Shown here: positions 8,709 to 16,488 of the stretch, one piece after another
Layout: each line of letters opens with the position of its first letter
How positions within the stretch are numbered: the first letter of the stretch is position 1
Assembly: GCA_022601445.1 (NCBI GenBank)
Contig: JAJACP010000006.1
Span: 50,069 to 114,068, forward strand
DNA length: 64,000 nt
From: Chlamydiales bacterium
GTDB taxonomy: Bacteria; Chlamydiota; Chlamydiia; Chlamydiales; JAAKFR01
Direction: 5' to 3'
Notes under the pieces: model-generated
The model's input: only the letters and a program-made list of their open reading frames with translations
Databases searched by the model: none
What the model was told of the DNA's origin: nothing
Translations under genes and position numbers: made by a program

Positions 8709-9376
8709 AAAAAATCGGAAACGTGCCGAAACGGTCTCTCCATTTTACGGGAGAGCGTTTCAATTTCATGAGAAGTGAACATCTCGGTAACCAAAACAGC
8801 CTCAGCTTCCGTTCCTAAAAGAGCCTGCAAGCCCCTTGGCGAGTCCTCAAAACCCATGATCCGGTCCCCTTTCTCTCCTAATTGTGCAATCGCTTTTTCG
8901 TAACACTCCGAGGCCGGCTTGGGCTGCTGATAATCCTCGCGCGTGATCCAAACCGGGATCGTATTCAAGATCGCATGCTGAGAACGGATTACCTCTATTT
9001 GCTCGGCTGCTGAGTGGGTCACCACACACCGTTTGATGTGCGCCTGATCTAGTCCTTTAAGCAAATCTTCTACTCCCGGCATCAATTCTGTGCCTCGACT
9101 AAGGAGAAGACCTGAATAAGCCCGCTTTTTCTCTTGATAGAGAATATCCCAACACGGCTCATACCGGTAAAGATCAGGAAGTTCTTGGTAAAGCCCCTCT
9201 TTGAGCCCATCAGCAGAATACATCGCATGACGGATATAGGTAGACATGTCCCACTGAAGAGAAAATCCCCGGTCAGCACACATTTTTTTGTAGGCCAAAT
9301 AGTGAAGCTTCTCTGTATTCACAAGAATTCCGTCGAAATCAAAGAGAAAAAGTTGATAATCATGGATCCAATGCAT
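8675..9376 (-). CDS. HAD-superfamily phosphatase (Gph/beta-phosphoglucomutase type)
   Basis: 233 residues. Motif I is LFDFDGILVNTE near residues 11-22, motif II CVVTHS near 117, and motif IV FEDSPRGLQA near 177. Note that the usual DxDxT is DFDGI here, a common variant in this subfamily. The cap domain lies between motifs I and II. The position after truA matches the phosphoglycolate phosphatase gene of Chlamydia; substrate not determinable. Its ATG overlaps the ATG of the divergent lipoprotein gene within one ATGCAT palindrome at 9371-9376. Confidence 0.85.
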   Translation of the reverse strand: MHWIHDYQLFLFDFDGILVNTEKLHYLAYKKMCADRGFSLQWDMSTYIRHAMYSADGLKEGLYQELPDLYRYEPCWDILYQEKKRAYSGLLLSRGTELMPGVEDLLKGLDQAHIKRCVVTHSAAEQIEVIRSQHAILNTIPVWITREDYQQPKPASECYEKAIAQLGEKGDRIMGFEDSPRGLQALLGTEAEAVLVTEMFTSHEIETLSRKMERPFRHVSDFLNLAESGRIRQ

Positions 9377-10186
9377 GCTCGGTATTATAAACTTCTATTG
9401 CTATTTGTTCTACTTCTGGTTTCCGGCTGTTCTTCTGAGACAGTCAAAAAGAAGCACACCACCGTGAAAGGTGAATACCTCATTCGGCAGCATCATGAAT
9501 ATTTTTTTACTCCTCCACCTCCTCTCCCCCGCACACGGGAGACCTACCCTTGGGAAGATACCTATGTGGGCGGCTTTCCTCGGATTACAAAAGAATTTTT
9601 TCGCTGTAAAGGCAACCCCCTCAACCCTGTTGCGACTCAAGAACGGGAGGGAAAAGAGACGCTCTACTACAGAGACTGCCACGGAGGAAGGCGGCATGGC
9701 CTACCACTCAAAAATAATGAAGAATTTATCTATCCCTGCTTAATCGACTTGCTCAACTACATTCAAGAGCAAACCAGAATGCGCGTTGTAGTTACCACAG
9801 GACATCGCTGTCCGATTCACAACAGTTACTGTGATTATAGTTCCTACAACTGGGGTTCTAAGCACATGCTAGGTGCGGAGGTCGATTTTTACGTCGTGGG
9901 AATGGAAGAAAAACCAGAAGCAATTATCCAACTGGTGATGGACTACTACAAAGGAGATGCCGATTACGAAGTATTTACACGCTTTGAGCGTGGAAAGCTG
10001 AATGTATCCACTCCTCCCTGGTACAATAAAGAGATCTTTATCAAACTCTACCAAGCTCATGAAGGGCGTGATCACGACAATCAGCACCCCTATCCTTACA
10101 TCAGCATCCAGGTTCGGCATGACAAAGAAACGGGTAGCCGCGTCACCTTTACTCAAGAGCAAGCACAAAACTATTTGCGTCATTAG
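9362..10186 (+). CDS. Lipoprotein with M15-type D-Ala-D-Ala carboxypeptidase-like domain
   Basis: About 275 residues. The N-terminus (YYKLLLLFVLLLVSGC) is a lipoprotein signal with a lipobox ending in Cys. The later segment VTTGHRCPIHNSYC ... GSKHMLGAEVDF holds the S-x-H-x-x-G-x-x-x-D pattern that binds zinc in VanY/peptidase M15 proteins, so it may trim peptidoglycan crosslinks or stem peptides in the periplasm. The start could be the ATG at 9362 or 9371; a much longer frame from 9134 runs antisense through the HAD gene and is rejected. No clear Shine-Dalgarno is visible. Confidence 0.75.
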   Translation: MDPMHARYYKLLLLFVLLLVSGCSSETVKKKHTTVKGEYLIRQHHEYFFTPPPPLPRTRETYPWEDTYVGGFPRITKEFFRCKGNPLNPVATQEREGKETLYYRDCHGGRRHGLPLKNNEEFIYPCLIDLLNYIQEQTRMRVVVTTGHRCPIHNSYCDYSSYNWGSKHMLGAEVDFYVVGMEEKPEAIIQLVMDYYKGDADYEVFTRFERGKLNVSTPPWYNKEIFIKLYQAHEGRDHDNQHPYPYISIQVRHDKETGSRVTFTQEQAQNYLRH

Positions 10187-10241
10187 AGCAGACCTGTTAA
10201 ATCTAAATTAAAGTTTTTTTAATTAAATATATCAGGAAACC

Positions 10242-10811
10242 ATGAAGCTACTACTATTCGCTATTTTGATTTTATTCCCTTTATTTTTATCTGCTTATGA
10301 ACAAAACACTTATCAATACGAAGGAACAACTAGCGATGGTGCAACGGTTTACTTCGAGGGAAGAATGCCCAATGAGCACTCACAAGAAGCCATAAAAGAG
10401 CTACAAGAACGCTACCTTAGAGCGCCCAGAGATCACAGAGATCAGTACAAAATGGAACTTGAGAAAGGTTTTGGCATTTCCGTTACAGAAAAGAGATCTC
10501 CCAAGCATCCCCTTCAGGAACAATCCTCCCCTTCTCGGCCCAGTCAACAAAACCAAACCTATGCGTACAGTGAAGAGGGAACAGCGCAAGATGGAACTAC
10601 CGTACGGTTTTACGGAAGGTTACCGATCAATCAGGATCTAACAGAAATCCACGCGTTACAAAGACACTATTTAGAGGGCTCCGGATATAACAAGAAAGCC
10701 CTCCAAGATGCCTTCCAACGATTCGGTATTTCTGTCGAAGAAAGCCGACAGCAAATGAAAGTTTCTCCTCCTAAACACAAAGCCGTCCCTCACACATATT
10801 ACACGTATTAA
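10242..10811 (+). CDS. Exported RFYG-module family protein, two modules (member A)
   Basis: 189 residues with a Sec signal peptide (KLLLFAILILFPLFLSAYE). Two copies of a ~60-residue module follow: residues about 24-86 (TSDGATVYFEGR ... GFGISVTE) and 107-165 (AQDGTTVRFYGR ... RFGISVEE). Each has a DG-x-x-V-x-F-x-G start, a central Tyr/Leu-rich helix and a G-I-x-V-E end. It lacks the Arg/Gln tail of other members and ends in a Tyr-rich HTYYTY. It is the first of three co-oriented family genes. I do not recognise the family; function unknown. Confidence 0.8.
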   Translation: MKLLLFAILILFPLFLSAYEQNTYQYEGTTSDGATVYFEGRMPNEHSQEAIKELQERYLRAPRDHRDQYKMELEKGFGISVTEKRSPKHPLQEQSSPSRPSQQNQTYAYSEEGTAQDGTTVRFYGRLPINQDLTEIHALQRHYLEGSGYNKKALQDAFQRFGISVEESRQQMKVSPPKHKAVPHTYYTY

Positions 10812-10917
10812 GAGCAAAAGCTTGAAAAATGTGAGCCGCAATAGCAGCGGCAACTTGGGAGCGTTGGAAGAATTGAAAAGCTAAACCTGTTTTAGATTAT
10901 ACAACATCTGAGATTTT

Positions 10918-11355
10918 ATGAAGATACTGTTAACTACTTTATTTTTGTTTCCCTTGTTTTCATCTATTCAGGGAAACCAGCCCGAAACACGCCTAACAAC
11001 GGAGTGGCTTGAAGCCACGGTGAACCGCCCATATTCTTTTGGTGACAAGGGCGATACCGTGACTTTTACAGTGACGCCTAGGAATGTAAGAGCTGGAGAA
11101 GCTTTAGAGCTAGAGACATTGATGCTAGATTATTTAAACGCACTACACCTAGGTGCGAGCTCTTCTCAAAGGGCTCTTTACGAAAATGAGCTAAGAAAAC
11201 ATGGGGTCACTGCACAGATACAACGCGCACCAAGACAGCCTGCTCAACAGCCTCAAACACGCGAACAGCAAAGGCGCGCACAACGTGAAGCAAGGCGTGA
11301 GCGCATTCGCCAGCAACGCCAGCAGCAGCGCAACAATGATCCGACAACTTATTAA
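10918..11355 (+). CDS. Exported RFYG-module family protein, one divergent module plus Arg/Gln tail (member B)
   Basis: 145 residues: signal peptide with the family's LFPLFSSIQG pattern, one divergent module (about 30-103; DTVTFTV replaces the RFYG core, and it ends KHGVTAQIQR), then a basic tail from about 105 with EQQRRAQREARRERIRQQR. The tail DNA (11251-11321) is almost identical to that of the next gene. Function unknown; the tail could bind nucleic acid or polyanions, which is conjecture. Confidence 0.78.
   Translation: MKILLTTLFLFPLFSSIQGNQPETRLTTEWLEATVNRPYSFGDKGDTVTFTVTPRNVRAGEALELETLMLDYLNALHLGASSSQRALYENELRKHGVTAQIQRAPRQPAQQPQTREQQRRAQREARRERIRQQRQQQRNNDPTTY
11251..11321 (+). repeat. 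71-bp tail repeat, copy 1 (partner 11989-12059)
   Basis: Direct repeat encoding the start of the Arg/Gln-rich tail; by eye 67 of 71 bases match the partner in the next gene. The modules upstream of it are far more diverged. Confidence 0.85.
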
Positions 11356-11403
11356 CAATTAAAAGACATTAACAAAACAGAAACATTAAAATACTGAGGA
11401 TCT

Positions 11404-12078
11404 ATGAGAATATTATCCACCATTTTACTATTATTTCCCTTATTTTCATTCATTCAGGGAGATGAACCTGAGACGCGCTCGATAACGGAATGGTTAGGAA
11501 ACGATCTGGATCGCCCACTATCTTTTTATGATCATAGTGGTGACACCGCGATTTTTAGTGTTAGCAGGCCTAAGGATATAAGCCATGAGGAAGCTCAAGC
11601 GATACATGATCTAATTCAACTACTTCTAAGTGATGGTAGGCCCGATAAAAGGGCTCAATACGAAAATCAGCTAGCACAACACGGTGTCTCTGTATGGATA
11701 CAGCGCGGACCAAGACAGCCTGTTCAAGCACCTCAAAGCGAACCTGTCCAGCGTTATGGCAGCCGCTCTCAAACTCCACCACAAATAACGGGTGACTTCA
11801 CAAAAGTTACAGAAGATGGCATTAGGGTTCGATTCTACGGAACGTTTAATGCTGACCAGGAGCCACAAGTTCAGTGGCTAACAGAAAATTACCTTAAGGC
11901 CTTTAACAAACAAAATAGACCCTCTTACAGAAAAGAATTTGACAGGTTGGGCATTCGGGTAGAGGAAATGCCTCCTCCTGCCCAACAACCTCAAACATAT
12001 GAACAGCAAAGGCGCGCGCAACGTGAAGCAAGGCGTGAGCGCATTCGCCAGCAACGCCAACGTGAATTTGGAAAATAA
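11404..12078 (+). CDS. Exported RFYG-module family protein, two modules plus Arg/Gln tail (member C)
   Basis: 224 residues: signal peptide (RILSTILLLFPLFSFIQG), a first module like that of member B (DTAIFSVS ... QHGVSVWIQR), a second canonical module (about 133-193: TEDGIRVRFYGT ... RLGIRVEEM), then the tail EQQRRAQREARRERIRQQR. The gene looks like member B extended by a second module. A strong terminator follows 16 bases after the stop. Confidence 0.8.
   Translation: MRILSTILLLFPLFSFIQGDEPETRSITEWLGNDLDRPLSFYDHSGDTAIFSVSRPKDISHEEAQAIHDLIQLLLSDGRPDKRAQYENQLAQHGVSVWIQRGPRQPVQAPQSEPVQRYGSRSQTPPQITGDFTKVTEDGIRVRFYGTFNADQEPQVQWLTENYLKAFNKQNRPSYRKEFDRLGIRVEEMPPPAQQPQTYEQQRRAQREARRERIRQQRQREFGK
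11989..12059 (+). repeat. 71-bp tail repeat, copy 2
   Basis: Partner of 11251-11321; see that entry. Confidence 0.85.
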
Positions 12079-12093
12079 TCAACCGCTGGAAAA

Positions 12094-12125
12094 CCCGGCT
12101 GCTGAGGCAGCCGGGGTCTTTATTT
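12094..12125 (+). terminator. Rho-independent terminator after member C
   Basis: CCCGGCTGC (12094-12102), TGAG loop, GCAGCCGGG (12107-12115), then GTCTTTATTTT. The same CCCGGCTGC/GCAGCCGGG-type stem recurs behind members E and F on the other strand. Confidence 0.88.
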
Positions 12126-12202
12126 TAGCCCCCTAAAACTCCAAACTGATTGCGGTATTAGCCATTGATCAGTATAGTATGTTATCCTTTCCTTGCTTTT
12201 TT

Positions 12203-12286
12203 GCCGACGTGGTGGAATTGGTAGACGCGGTAGACTCAAAATCTACTCTTAGCAATAAGGTGTCGGTTCGAGTCCGACCGTCGGCA
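12203..12286 (+). tRNA. tRNA-Leu (anticodon CAA)
   Basis: Acceptor GCCGACG (12203-12209) pairs with CGTCGGC (12279-12285), discriminator A at 12286. Anticodon stem GTAGA/TCTAC encloses the loop CTCAAAA, so the anticodon is CAA. A long variable arm and GGTTCGAGTCC T-arm are present. CCA is not encoded. Confidence 0.95.
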
Positions 12287-12300
12287 TTCTTTTTTCTATA

Positions 12301-12688
12301 GAGGAAGCGAATGCTTATCTTCCCTTATTGATGACAGGCTTCAATAAAAGATTCAGCAGAGAGCCTGAGAAAAAAGAAGATACTCATCGCTGCCTTCCAC
12401 TTTGCAAGAAAGACCACTCGGAAGCTATCGAGAGAGCTCTCTTTTAGCTACGAAGGGATCGTCTATCATCTGGAGACCCAGAGTCCTAATCGAATTAGAA
12501 AGACCTATGTAGCGATTTTTTCAAGACCAAACCAACCCCTGATAGTAGAGATAGACGGAAAGCAGATGGAATACATAAGATGGAAAGAGGCGGCCTACAT
12601 GCGGGCCCCGGTCTTAGACAACAAACGGATAGATACCCTCTGGCGGTTTGCTCCCCCGAAAACAAACAAGAGGCATCCATGGAGGTAG
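12301..12688 (+). pseudogene. ISNCY-type transposase C-terminal remnant, frameshifted
   Basis: Translated from 12301, the frame reads EEANAYLPLLMTGFNKRFSR ... EKKEDTHRCLPL, then stops at TAG after AIERALF; one base shift restores FSYEGIVYHLETQ and continues through IDGKQMEYI to APPKTNKRHPWR and a stop at 12686-12688. A 'FNKRF ... HR.L' block, an 'LxYxxxxYxLE' block and an HPWR end are typical of the ISNCY-family C-terminus. The N-terminal two thirds with the catalytic core are absent; the remnant starts 15 bases after tRNA-Leu(CAA). The gene is dead. Confidence 0.75.
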
Positions 12689-12733
12689 AGTTACAAAAAG
12701 GTGACATTTTAATTTTGCGTTGACATGACAGAA

Positions 12734-12815
12734 TGCCGTCGCTCCAGCCCTCGGCTAACGACTCGACCGAAGGCGCGGCGCAAGCTCGCCGAAGTTACGC
12801 AACGGCTCGCACCTT
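12734..12815. repeat. GC-rich intergenic repeat, inverted relative to 13530-13582
   Basis: The reverse complement of about 12734-12782 (..GGTCGAGTCGTTAGCCGAGGG..) resembles 13541-13582 (..GGTCGAGGCGCTAGCCGAAGA.. then GGGGCGACGG). The adjoining GCTCGCCGAAG..ACGCAACGGCTCGC at 12786-12812 recurs with few changes at about 51014-51043. The 12689-12865 gap holds no gene; I see only this repeat, probably left by transposition. Confidence 0.55.
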
Positions 12816-12865
12816 CTAAGGGTTTTTCAACACAGCCTTACCTTTTCAGAGATCGTTGAAACAGG

Positions 12866-13408
12866 TCAGTTTAATTCTTCAACCTGCACACCTAGTCTAT
12901 TAAGTTCTTGTCTATAGTTGCTTCTCTGCTTCTTGTGCGTGGCTTTTAGATAACTTTGAGCCAGCCCCATAACTTGTGTTTCATAAGCAGAATTAATTGT
13001 TCCATGGAAACGGACAATAATGCCATCTTCGGTACGATGTAAGAAGTCGAGCGTTACTGGTGGGTGGGCTTTTTCAAGCGTTGCCGGCTGCTTTTGGACT
13101 TGTTCAGAAGAGGGGGGCTGTTTTCTCGAAGGGGTTCTTTCTACAGTAATACCATATGGTCTCAGCTGACGTTCGATTCGAGCTCGTTGATTTTCACGAA
13201 CATATATATATTTTGTTATCAAGTCGTGTACAGTAAGGTAGTACTGTTCATCACCTGATAACTCTCCATAAAAACGTACAGTACCGCTACCATCAGCTAA
13301 TTCAAAGGGACGATTTATCAATCCGCTATCTTGGGCGCCTGTCTGGTATCCATAGATATTCAAAAACAAGGGTAACAGGAGTAAAACAAGAAACAGCTTT
13401 TTCATCAT
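12866..13408 (-). CDS. Exported RFYG-module family protein, two modules, no tail (member D)
   Basis: 180 residues: signal peptide (KKLFLVLLLLPLFLNIYG), module 1 (about 30-92: GSGTVRFYGE ... PYGITVERT), a Pro/Gln linker, and module 2 (about 118-180: TEDGIIVRFHGT ... RLGVQVEEL), where the protein ends without the Arg/Gln tail. Module 2 is closest to module 2 of member C. It is on the opposite strand to members A-C and lies between remnants of two different transposases and a pair of inverted repeats. Start is the ATG at 13406-13408 or the adjacent ATG 3 bases in. Confidence 0.8.
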   Translation of the reverse strand: MMKKLFLVLLLLPLFLNIYGYQTGAQDSGLINRPFELADGSGTVRFYGELSGDEQYYLTVHDLITKYIYVRENQRARIERQLRPYGITVERTPSRKQPPSSEQVQKQPATLEKAHPPVTLDFLHRTEDGIIVRFHGTINSAYETQVMGLAQSYLKATHKKQRSNYRQELNRLGVQVEELN

Positions 13409-13529
13409 TCCTCAGCATTTTTAATTTTAAAGACTTTTATTTGCACATAGCAGTCTCAGTCTTTATAGGCTATAAAACATATTTTTCCGCCAAGGCTCGG
13501 GATGTGTTGCGCACCCTCTTCATAGAAGC

Positions 13530-13582
13530 AAGCTCCCGCCGCGTCTCGGTCGAGGCGCTAGCCGAAGACCGGGGCGACGGCC
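13530..13582. repeat. GC-rich intergenic repeat, inverted partner of 12734-12782
   Basis: See the entry at 12734. The two copies flank member D in opposite orientation, with about 750 bases between them. Confidence 0.5.
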
Positions 13583-13589
13583 TTATAAT

Positions 13590-13780
13590 CTTTGCGTCAC
13601 TGCAGTTTTCGAAAATAGCCTCTATCCAAAGAGACGCTTCACTCTCGAAAAAGCCGTCTCTACAAGTACCCTAACGCTATAGCCTGTAACCTTTCCCATA
13701 ACGATTTTGCCAGTTTGTCTCCCTCAAACCCTCGGATGATTCGTATCGTGTCATCTCTTTTTGAATCAATACCATGGGAC
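13590..13780 (-). pseudogene. IS5-type transposase C-terminal remnant
   Basis: Reverse-strand reading gives RDDTIRIIRGFEGDKLAKS then LWERL, and after a shift of one or two bases GYSVRVLVETAFSRVKRLFG, a stop, and RLFSKTAVTQ. 'W....GYS.R.LVETAFSR.K.LFG' is the C-terminal DDE region (the final Glu of the triad is in VETAF) of IS5-family transposases. At least one frameshift and one stop make it non-functional. This explains part of the 500-base gap between members D and ctcA-like gene at 13911; the rest of the gap shows nothing else. Confidence 0.7.
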
Positions 13781-13818
13781 TATTGAACAATTGTCCTTTT
13801 CGTTAGCTTTTGGAATTT
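13776..13818. repeat. Dispersed repeat GACTATTGAACAA.TGT, copy 1
   Basis: GGACTATTGAACAATTGTCC followed by TTTTCGTTAGCTTTTGG matches 39127-39166 with few differences. Both copies are near RFYG-family genes and copy 1 adjoins the IS5 remnant, so it is probably IS-derived. Confidence 0.6.
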
Positions 13819-13910
13819 GTACATAAAACTAAAGATACAGTAGTGCCGATGTCTATGTGGTCTTTTTTGTATTGCGTATAATTTTTTTCTCTCTATCGTA
13901 GAGGATACCT

Positions 13911-14234
13911 ATGGAAAACGAAAAACTGCTGCATCTCCTTAGAAAGAAAAAAGGCTTTTTTGAGACCATTCTTGACTTAACCGAGGAGGAACAAGAGCTT
14001 CCTGTCAGCGAGTGGATCTCTGTTTTAGAACAGAAAAAAATCCTCCTCTCCTGCATAGACGAGATCGACTCCGAGCTAAAGCCGTTTCAAAGCGCACTTC
14101 AACACCTCTCTCAAGAGATCTCTGAAGAGCTTGAGTCCATCCGAAAGGTCATCCGCACCATTCTCCACCTTGACACCAAAAACCAGAATAAACGGAAACA
14201 GGAGCTGAAGCTCGATGCAGGGAAACGAGACTGA
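13911..14234 (+). CDS. Helical protein upstream of ctcB, unknown function
   Basis: 107 residues, predicted almost wholly helical and charged (LLRKKKGFFETILDLTEEEQ, WISVLEQKKILLSCIDEIDS). The pattern of a helical bundle with a repeated 'EQKK.LL..I..ID' resembles FlgN-type export chaperones in shape only. It overlaps ctcB by 20 bases and so is probably translated with it; the corresponding Chlamydia gene (CT466) is also uncharacterised. Confidence 0.75.
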   Translation: MENEKLLHLLRKKKGFFETILDLTEEEQELPVSEWISVLEQKKILLSCIDEIDSELKPFQSALQHLSQEISEELESIRKVIRTILHLDTKNQNKRKQELKLDAGKRD

Positions 14235-15309
14235 TTTTCATCTTCAAGTTGCTCTTTATGCTCGAGAAACAGAACGGCTCGAACAGGCGCATCAAAAACT
14301 AGAGCAGCAATTTGAACTCCTTCGCTCGAAGCTCGAAACTTCGCACCAGACCTTAGAGCAGATTATCTCCCACATGTCCGATGGATTGCTTTTTATCTCT
14401 CAAGAAGGAATCATCACTCTCTATAATCAGGCTGCAGCGCGTATCACAGAAATTCCACAAGAAGGGATTGTAGGAACTTCTTTTTGGGACCACTTTTCTG
14501 ATGCTCTGTTTGGATTTCCCCTAGCTAATGCTCTTAAAAATGACCATACTCCTGGGCGCATCCTACTCAGTCTCTCCAACGGACGGGAAATCGAAGTAGC
14601 TCCGACTAGAATCCCTGAAAAGGGACTTCTTCTTCTTCTCAATGACCGGACAGAGCTGCAGCAACTAGAAAAAAGCCTCCAACAGAGTGATCGCTTGAAG
14701 GAGCTGGGCGAGATGGCAGCTACCCTGGCTCATGAAATCCGTAATCCCCTGGGAGGCATCGAAGGATTTTCCTCTCTTCTGAAACGTGATCTAAAAGAGG
14801 CCTCTCACCAAAAGATGATCGAGGCAATCTTAACCGGATGTCACACTCTCAATACACTAGTGACCAATGTACTGGATTACGCCCGTCCCCTGACTCTCCA
14901 TTTTGTCCCTACAGATTTAGCGCCGCTTATCCAGGAAACAGTCGAGCTTGCACAAGCAAGCGGGATTAGCTGCAAAGCGCGTATCGAAGGGAAAAGAAAA
15001 GCCTCTATTGATCCCAAGCGGATGCAGCTGGTTTGGCTCAATCTGATCCACAATGGGAGCGAATCTGGGGCTGAAACAGTCGAGATCATCTTAACAAAAG
15101 AGGGCTCCATTCAGGTCCGTGACACGGGAGAAGGGATGACGCCTGAACAACTAGAGAAAATTTTCACTCCCTTTTTTACCACCAAAACCACCGGAACAGG
15201 CTTAGGACTATCTGAGGTAGATAAAGTGATGCGCGCCCATGGAGGTAGCATTACCATTGACTCAAATGTGGGTAAAGGGACATGTATTACGTTAAGTTAT
15301 GGTCATTAA
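14215..15309 (+). CDS. ctcB: Sensor histidine kinase CtcB (AtoS/NtrB-like)
   Basis: 364 residues: N-terminal coiled coil (15-50), PAS domain (about 50-150), HisKA with the phosphorylated His173 in LAHEIRNPLGG, and an HATPase domain with NLIHNGSES (N box), DTGEGM (G1) and TTGTGLGL (G2). No membrane segment is visible, so it is likely a cytosolic sensor. In Chlamydia, CtcB phosphorylates CtcC to activate sigma-54 genes late in development. The ctcC start overlaps its end by 11 bases. Confidence 0.92.
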   Translation: MQGNETDFHLQVALYARETERLEQAHQKLEQQFELLRSKLETSHQTLEQIISHMSDGLLFISQEGIITLYNQAAARITEIPQEGIVGTSFWDHFSDALFGFPLANALKNDHTPGRILLSLSNGREIEVAPTRIPEKGLLLLLNDRTELQQLEKSLQQSDRLKELGEMAATLAHEIRNPLGGIEGFSSLLKRDLKEASHQKMIEAILTGCHTLNTLVTNVLDYARPLTLHFVPTDLAPLIQETVELAQASGISCKARIEGKRKASIDPKRMQLVWLNLIHNGSESGAETVEIILTKEGSIQVRDTGEGMTPEQLEKIFTPFFTTKTTGTGLGLSEVDKVMRAHGGSITIDSNVGKGTCITLSYGH

Positions 15310-16456
15310 AAATATCTTAGTCGCCGACGATGAAGCGTTGATGCGCCAGTTTTTAGAAGAGACGCTCAAACGGAAGGGGTGTGCCGTTGATATCGCCTCA
15401 AACGGAAAAGAGGCGCTTTGCTTTCTTAAAACAAATGCCTACGATCTGGTCATTACAGATATGAAGATGCCCGATTTAACCGGTCTCGATGTACTCAAAA
15501 AGACCAAAGAACTCTCCCCTCAGACAGCTGTTTTAGTGATGACGGCGTTTGGTACAATCGAAAATGCTGTGGAAGCCATGCGTCTGGGCGCCTTTAACTA
15601 TCTACTCAAACCCTTTACTCCAGATGCCATCGAAACGCTAATCGATAAGGCAGAAGAGCATCTGGCTCTTATCCATGAAAATTCATATCTGCGTGAACAA
15701 TTGAGCTCTAAAACTCAGATCATTGCTGAAAGCCCGGCGATGAAAAAGGTGTTAGATGAGGCAGCGCGCATTGCAAAAAGCCAGGCCAGCGTCCTGATTC
15801 ATGGAGAGTCTGGAACCGGAAAAGAGGTGATTGCCGGTGCGATTCATGCCTACTCGAACCGCGCGCAAAAACCGTATATCCGCGTCAATTGTGCAGCTGT
15901 GCCCGATACTTTGATCGAGTCGGAATTTTTCGGGCACGAAAAGGGCTCTTTTACGGGAGCCAACACCAAGCGGATGGGACGATTTGAGCTTGCTGATGGA
16001 GGTACGCTTCTCCTCGATGAGGTTACTGAGATTCCCCTCAACCTTCAACCCAAACTCCTAAGGGTGATCCAAGAAAAAGAGTTTGAGCGCGTAGGCGGCT
16101 CGCGTCCTCTCTCTGTGGATGTGCGGCTGGTCTCGACTTCTAATCGGGATCTAAAAGAGGCGATCGCGGATAAAATTTTTCGTGAAGATCTCTACTACCG
16201 TCTCAACGTCATCCCTCTCCATCTTCCCCCGTTAAGAGAGAGAAGAGAAGATATCCTTCCTCTTTCACGCTATTTTTTAGACAAATATTGTTTTGACAAC
16301 TCTAAAAAGCCCAAATCTCTCACCAAAGCAGCCGAAAAAAAACTGCTCGCCTACCCCTGGCCAGGCAATATCCGAGAGCTGGGAAATGTGATGGAGCGCG
16401 TGGTCGTACTGGACTTTGGTCAAAGGGTCGATGCTGCTCATTTTTCTTTGGATTAG
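15299..16456 (+). CDS. ctcC: Sigma-54 response regulator CtcC, without DNA-binding domain
   Basis: 385 residues: receiver domain with DD at 10-11, phosphoacceptor Asp54 (VITDMKMPD) and Lys104 (LLKPF); AAA+ domain with Walker A GESGTGKE (169-176), the sigma-54-contacting loop GSFTGA (216-221, Ser instead of the usual Ala) and Walker B LLLDEV (237-242). The protein stops soon after the AAA+ lid (NVMERVVVLDFG), so the Fis-type helix-turn-helix of ordinary NtrC proteins is missing, as known for C. trachomatis CtcC. It would have to activate sigma-54 polymerase from solution. Confidence 0.92.
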   Translation: MVIKNILVADDEALMRQFLEETLKRKGCAVDIASNGKEALCFLKTNAYDLVITDMKMPDLTGLDVLKKTKELSPQTAVLVMTAFGTIENAVEAMRLGAFNYLLKPFTPDAIETLIDKAEEHLALIHENSYLREQLSSKTQIIAESPAMKKVLDEAARIAKSQASVLIHGESGTGKEVIAGAIHAYSNRAQKPYIRVNCAAVPDTLIESEFFGHEKGSFTGANTKRMGRFELADGGTLLLDEVTEIPLNLQPKLLRVIQEKEFERVGGSRPLSVDVRLVSTSNRDLKEAIADKIFREDLYYRLNVIPLHLPPLRERREDILPLSRYFLDKYCFDNSKKPKSLTKAAEKKLLAYPWPGNIRELGNVMERVVVLDFGQRVDAAHFSLD

Positions 16457-16488
16457 AAACCGAGCTTTTCTCTAAAATGGGAGGCGTT

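Noticed and set aside
9134..9361. N-terminal extension of the M15-type lipoprotein by about 76 residues
   Set aside because: It runs antisense through the HAD gene and would bury the lipoprotein signal in the middle of the protein.
13441..13674. 77-residue forward ORF
   Set aside because: It is antisense to the IS5 transposase remnant and crosses a repeat; no ribosome-binding site.
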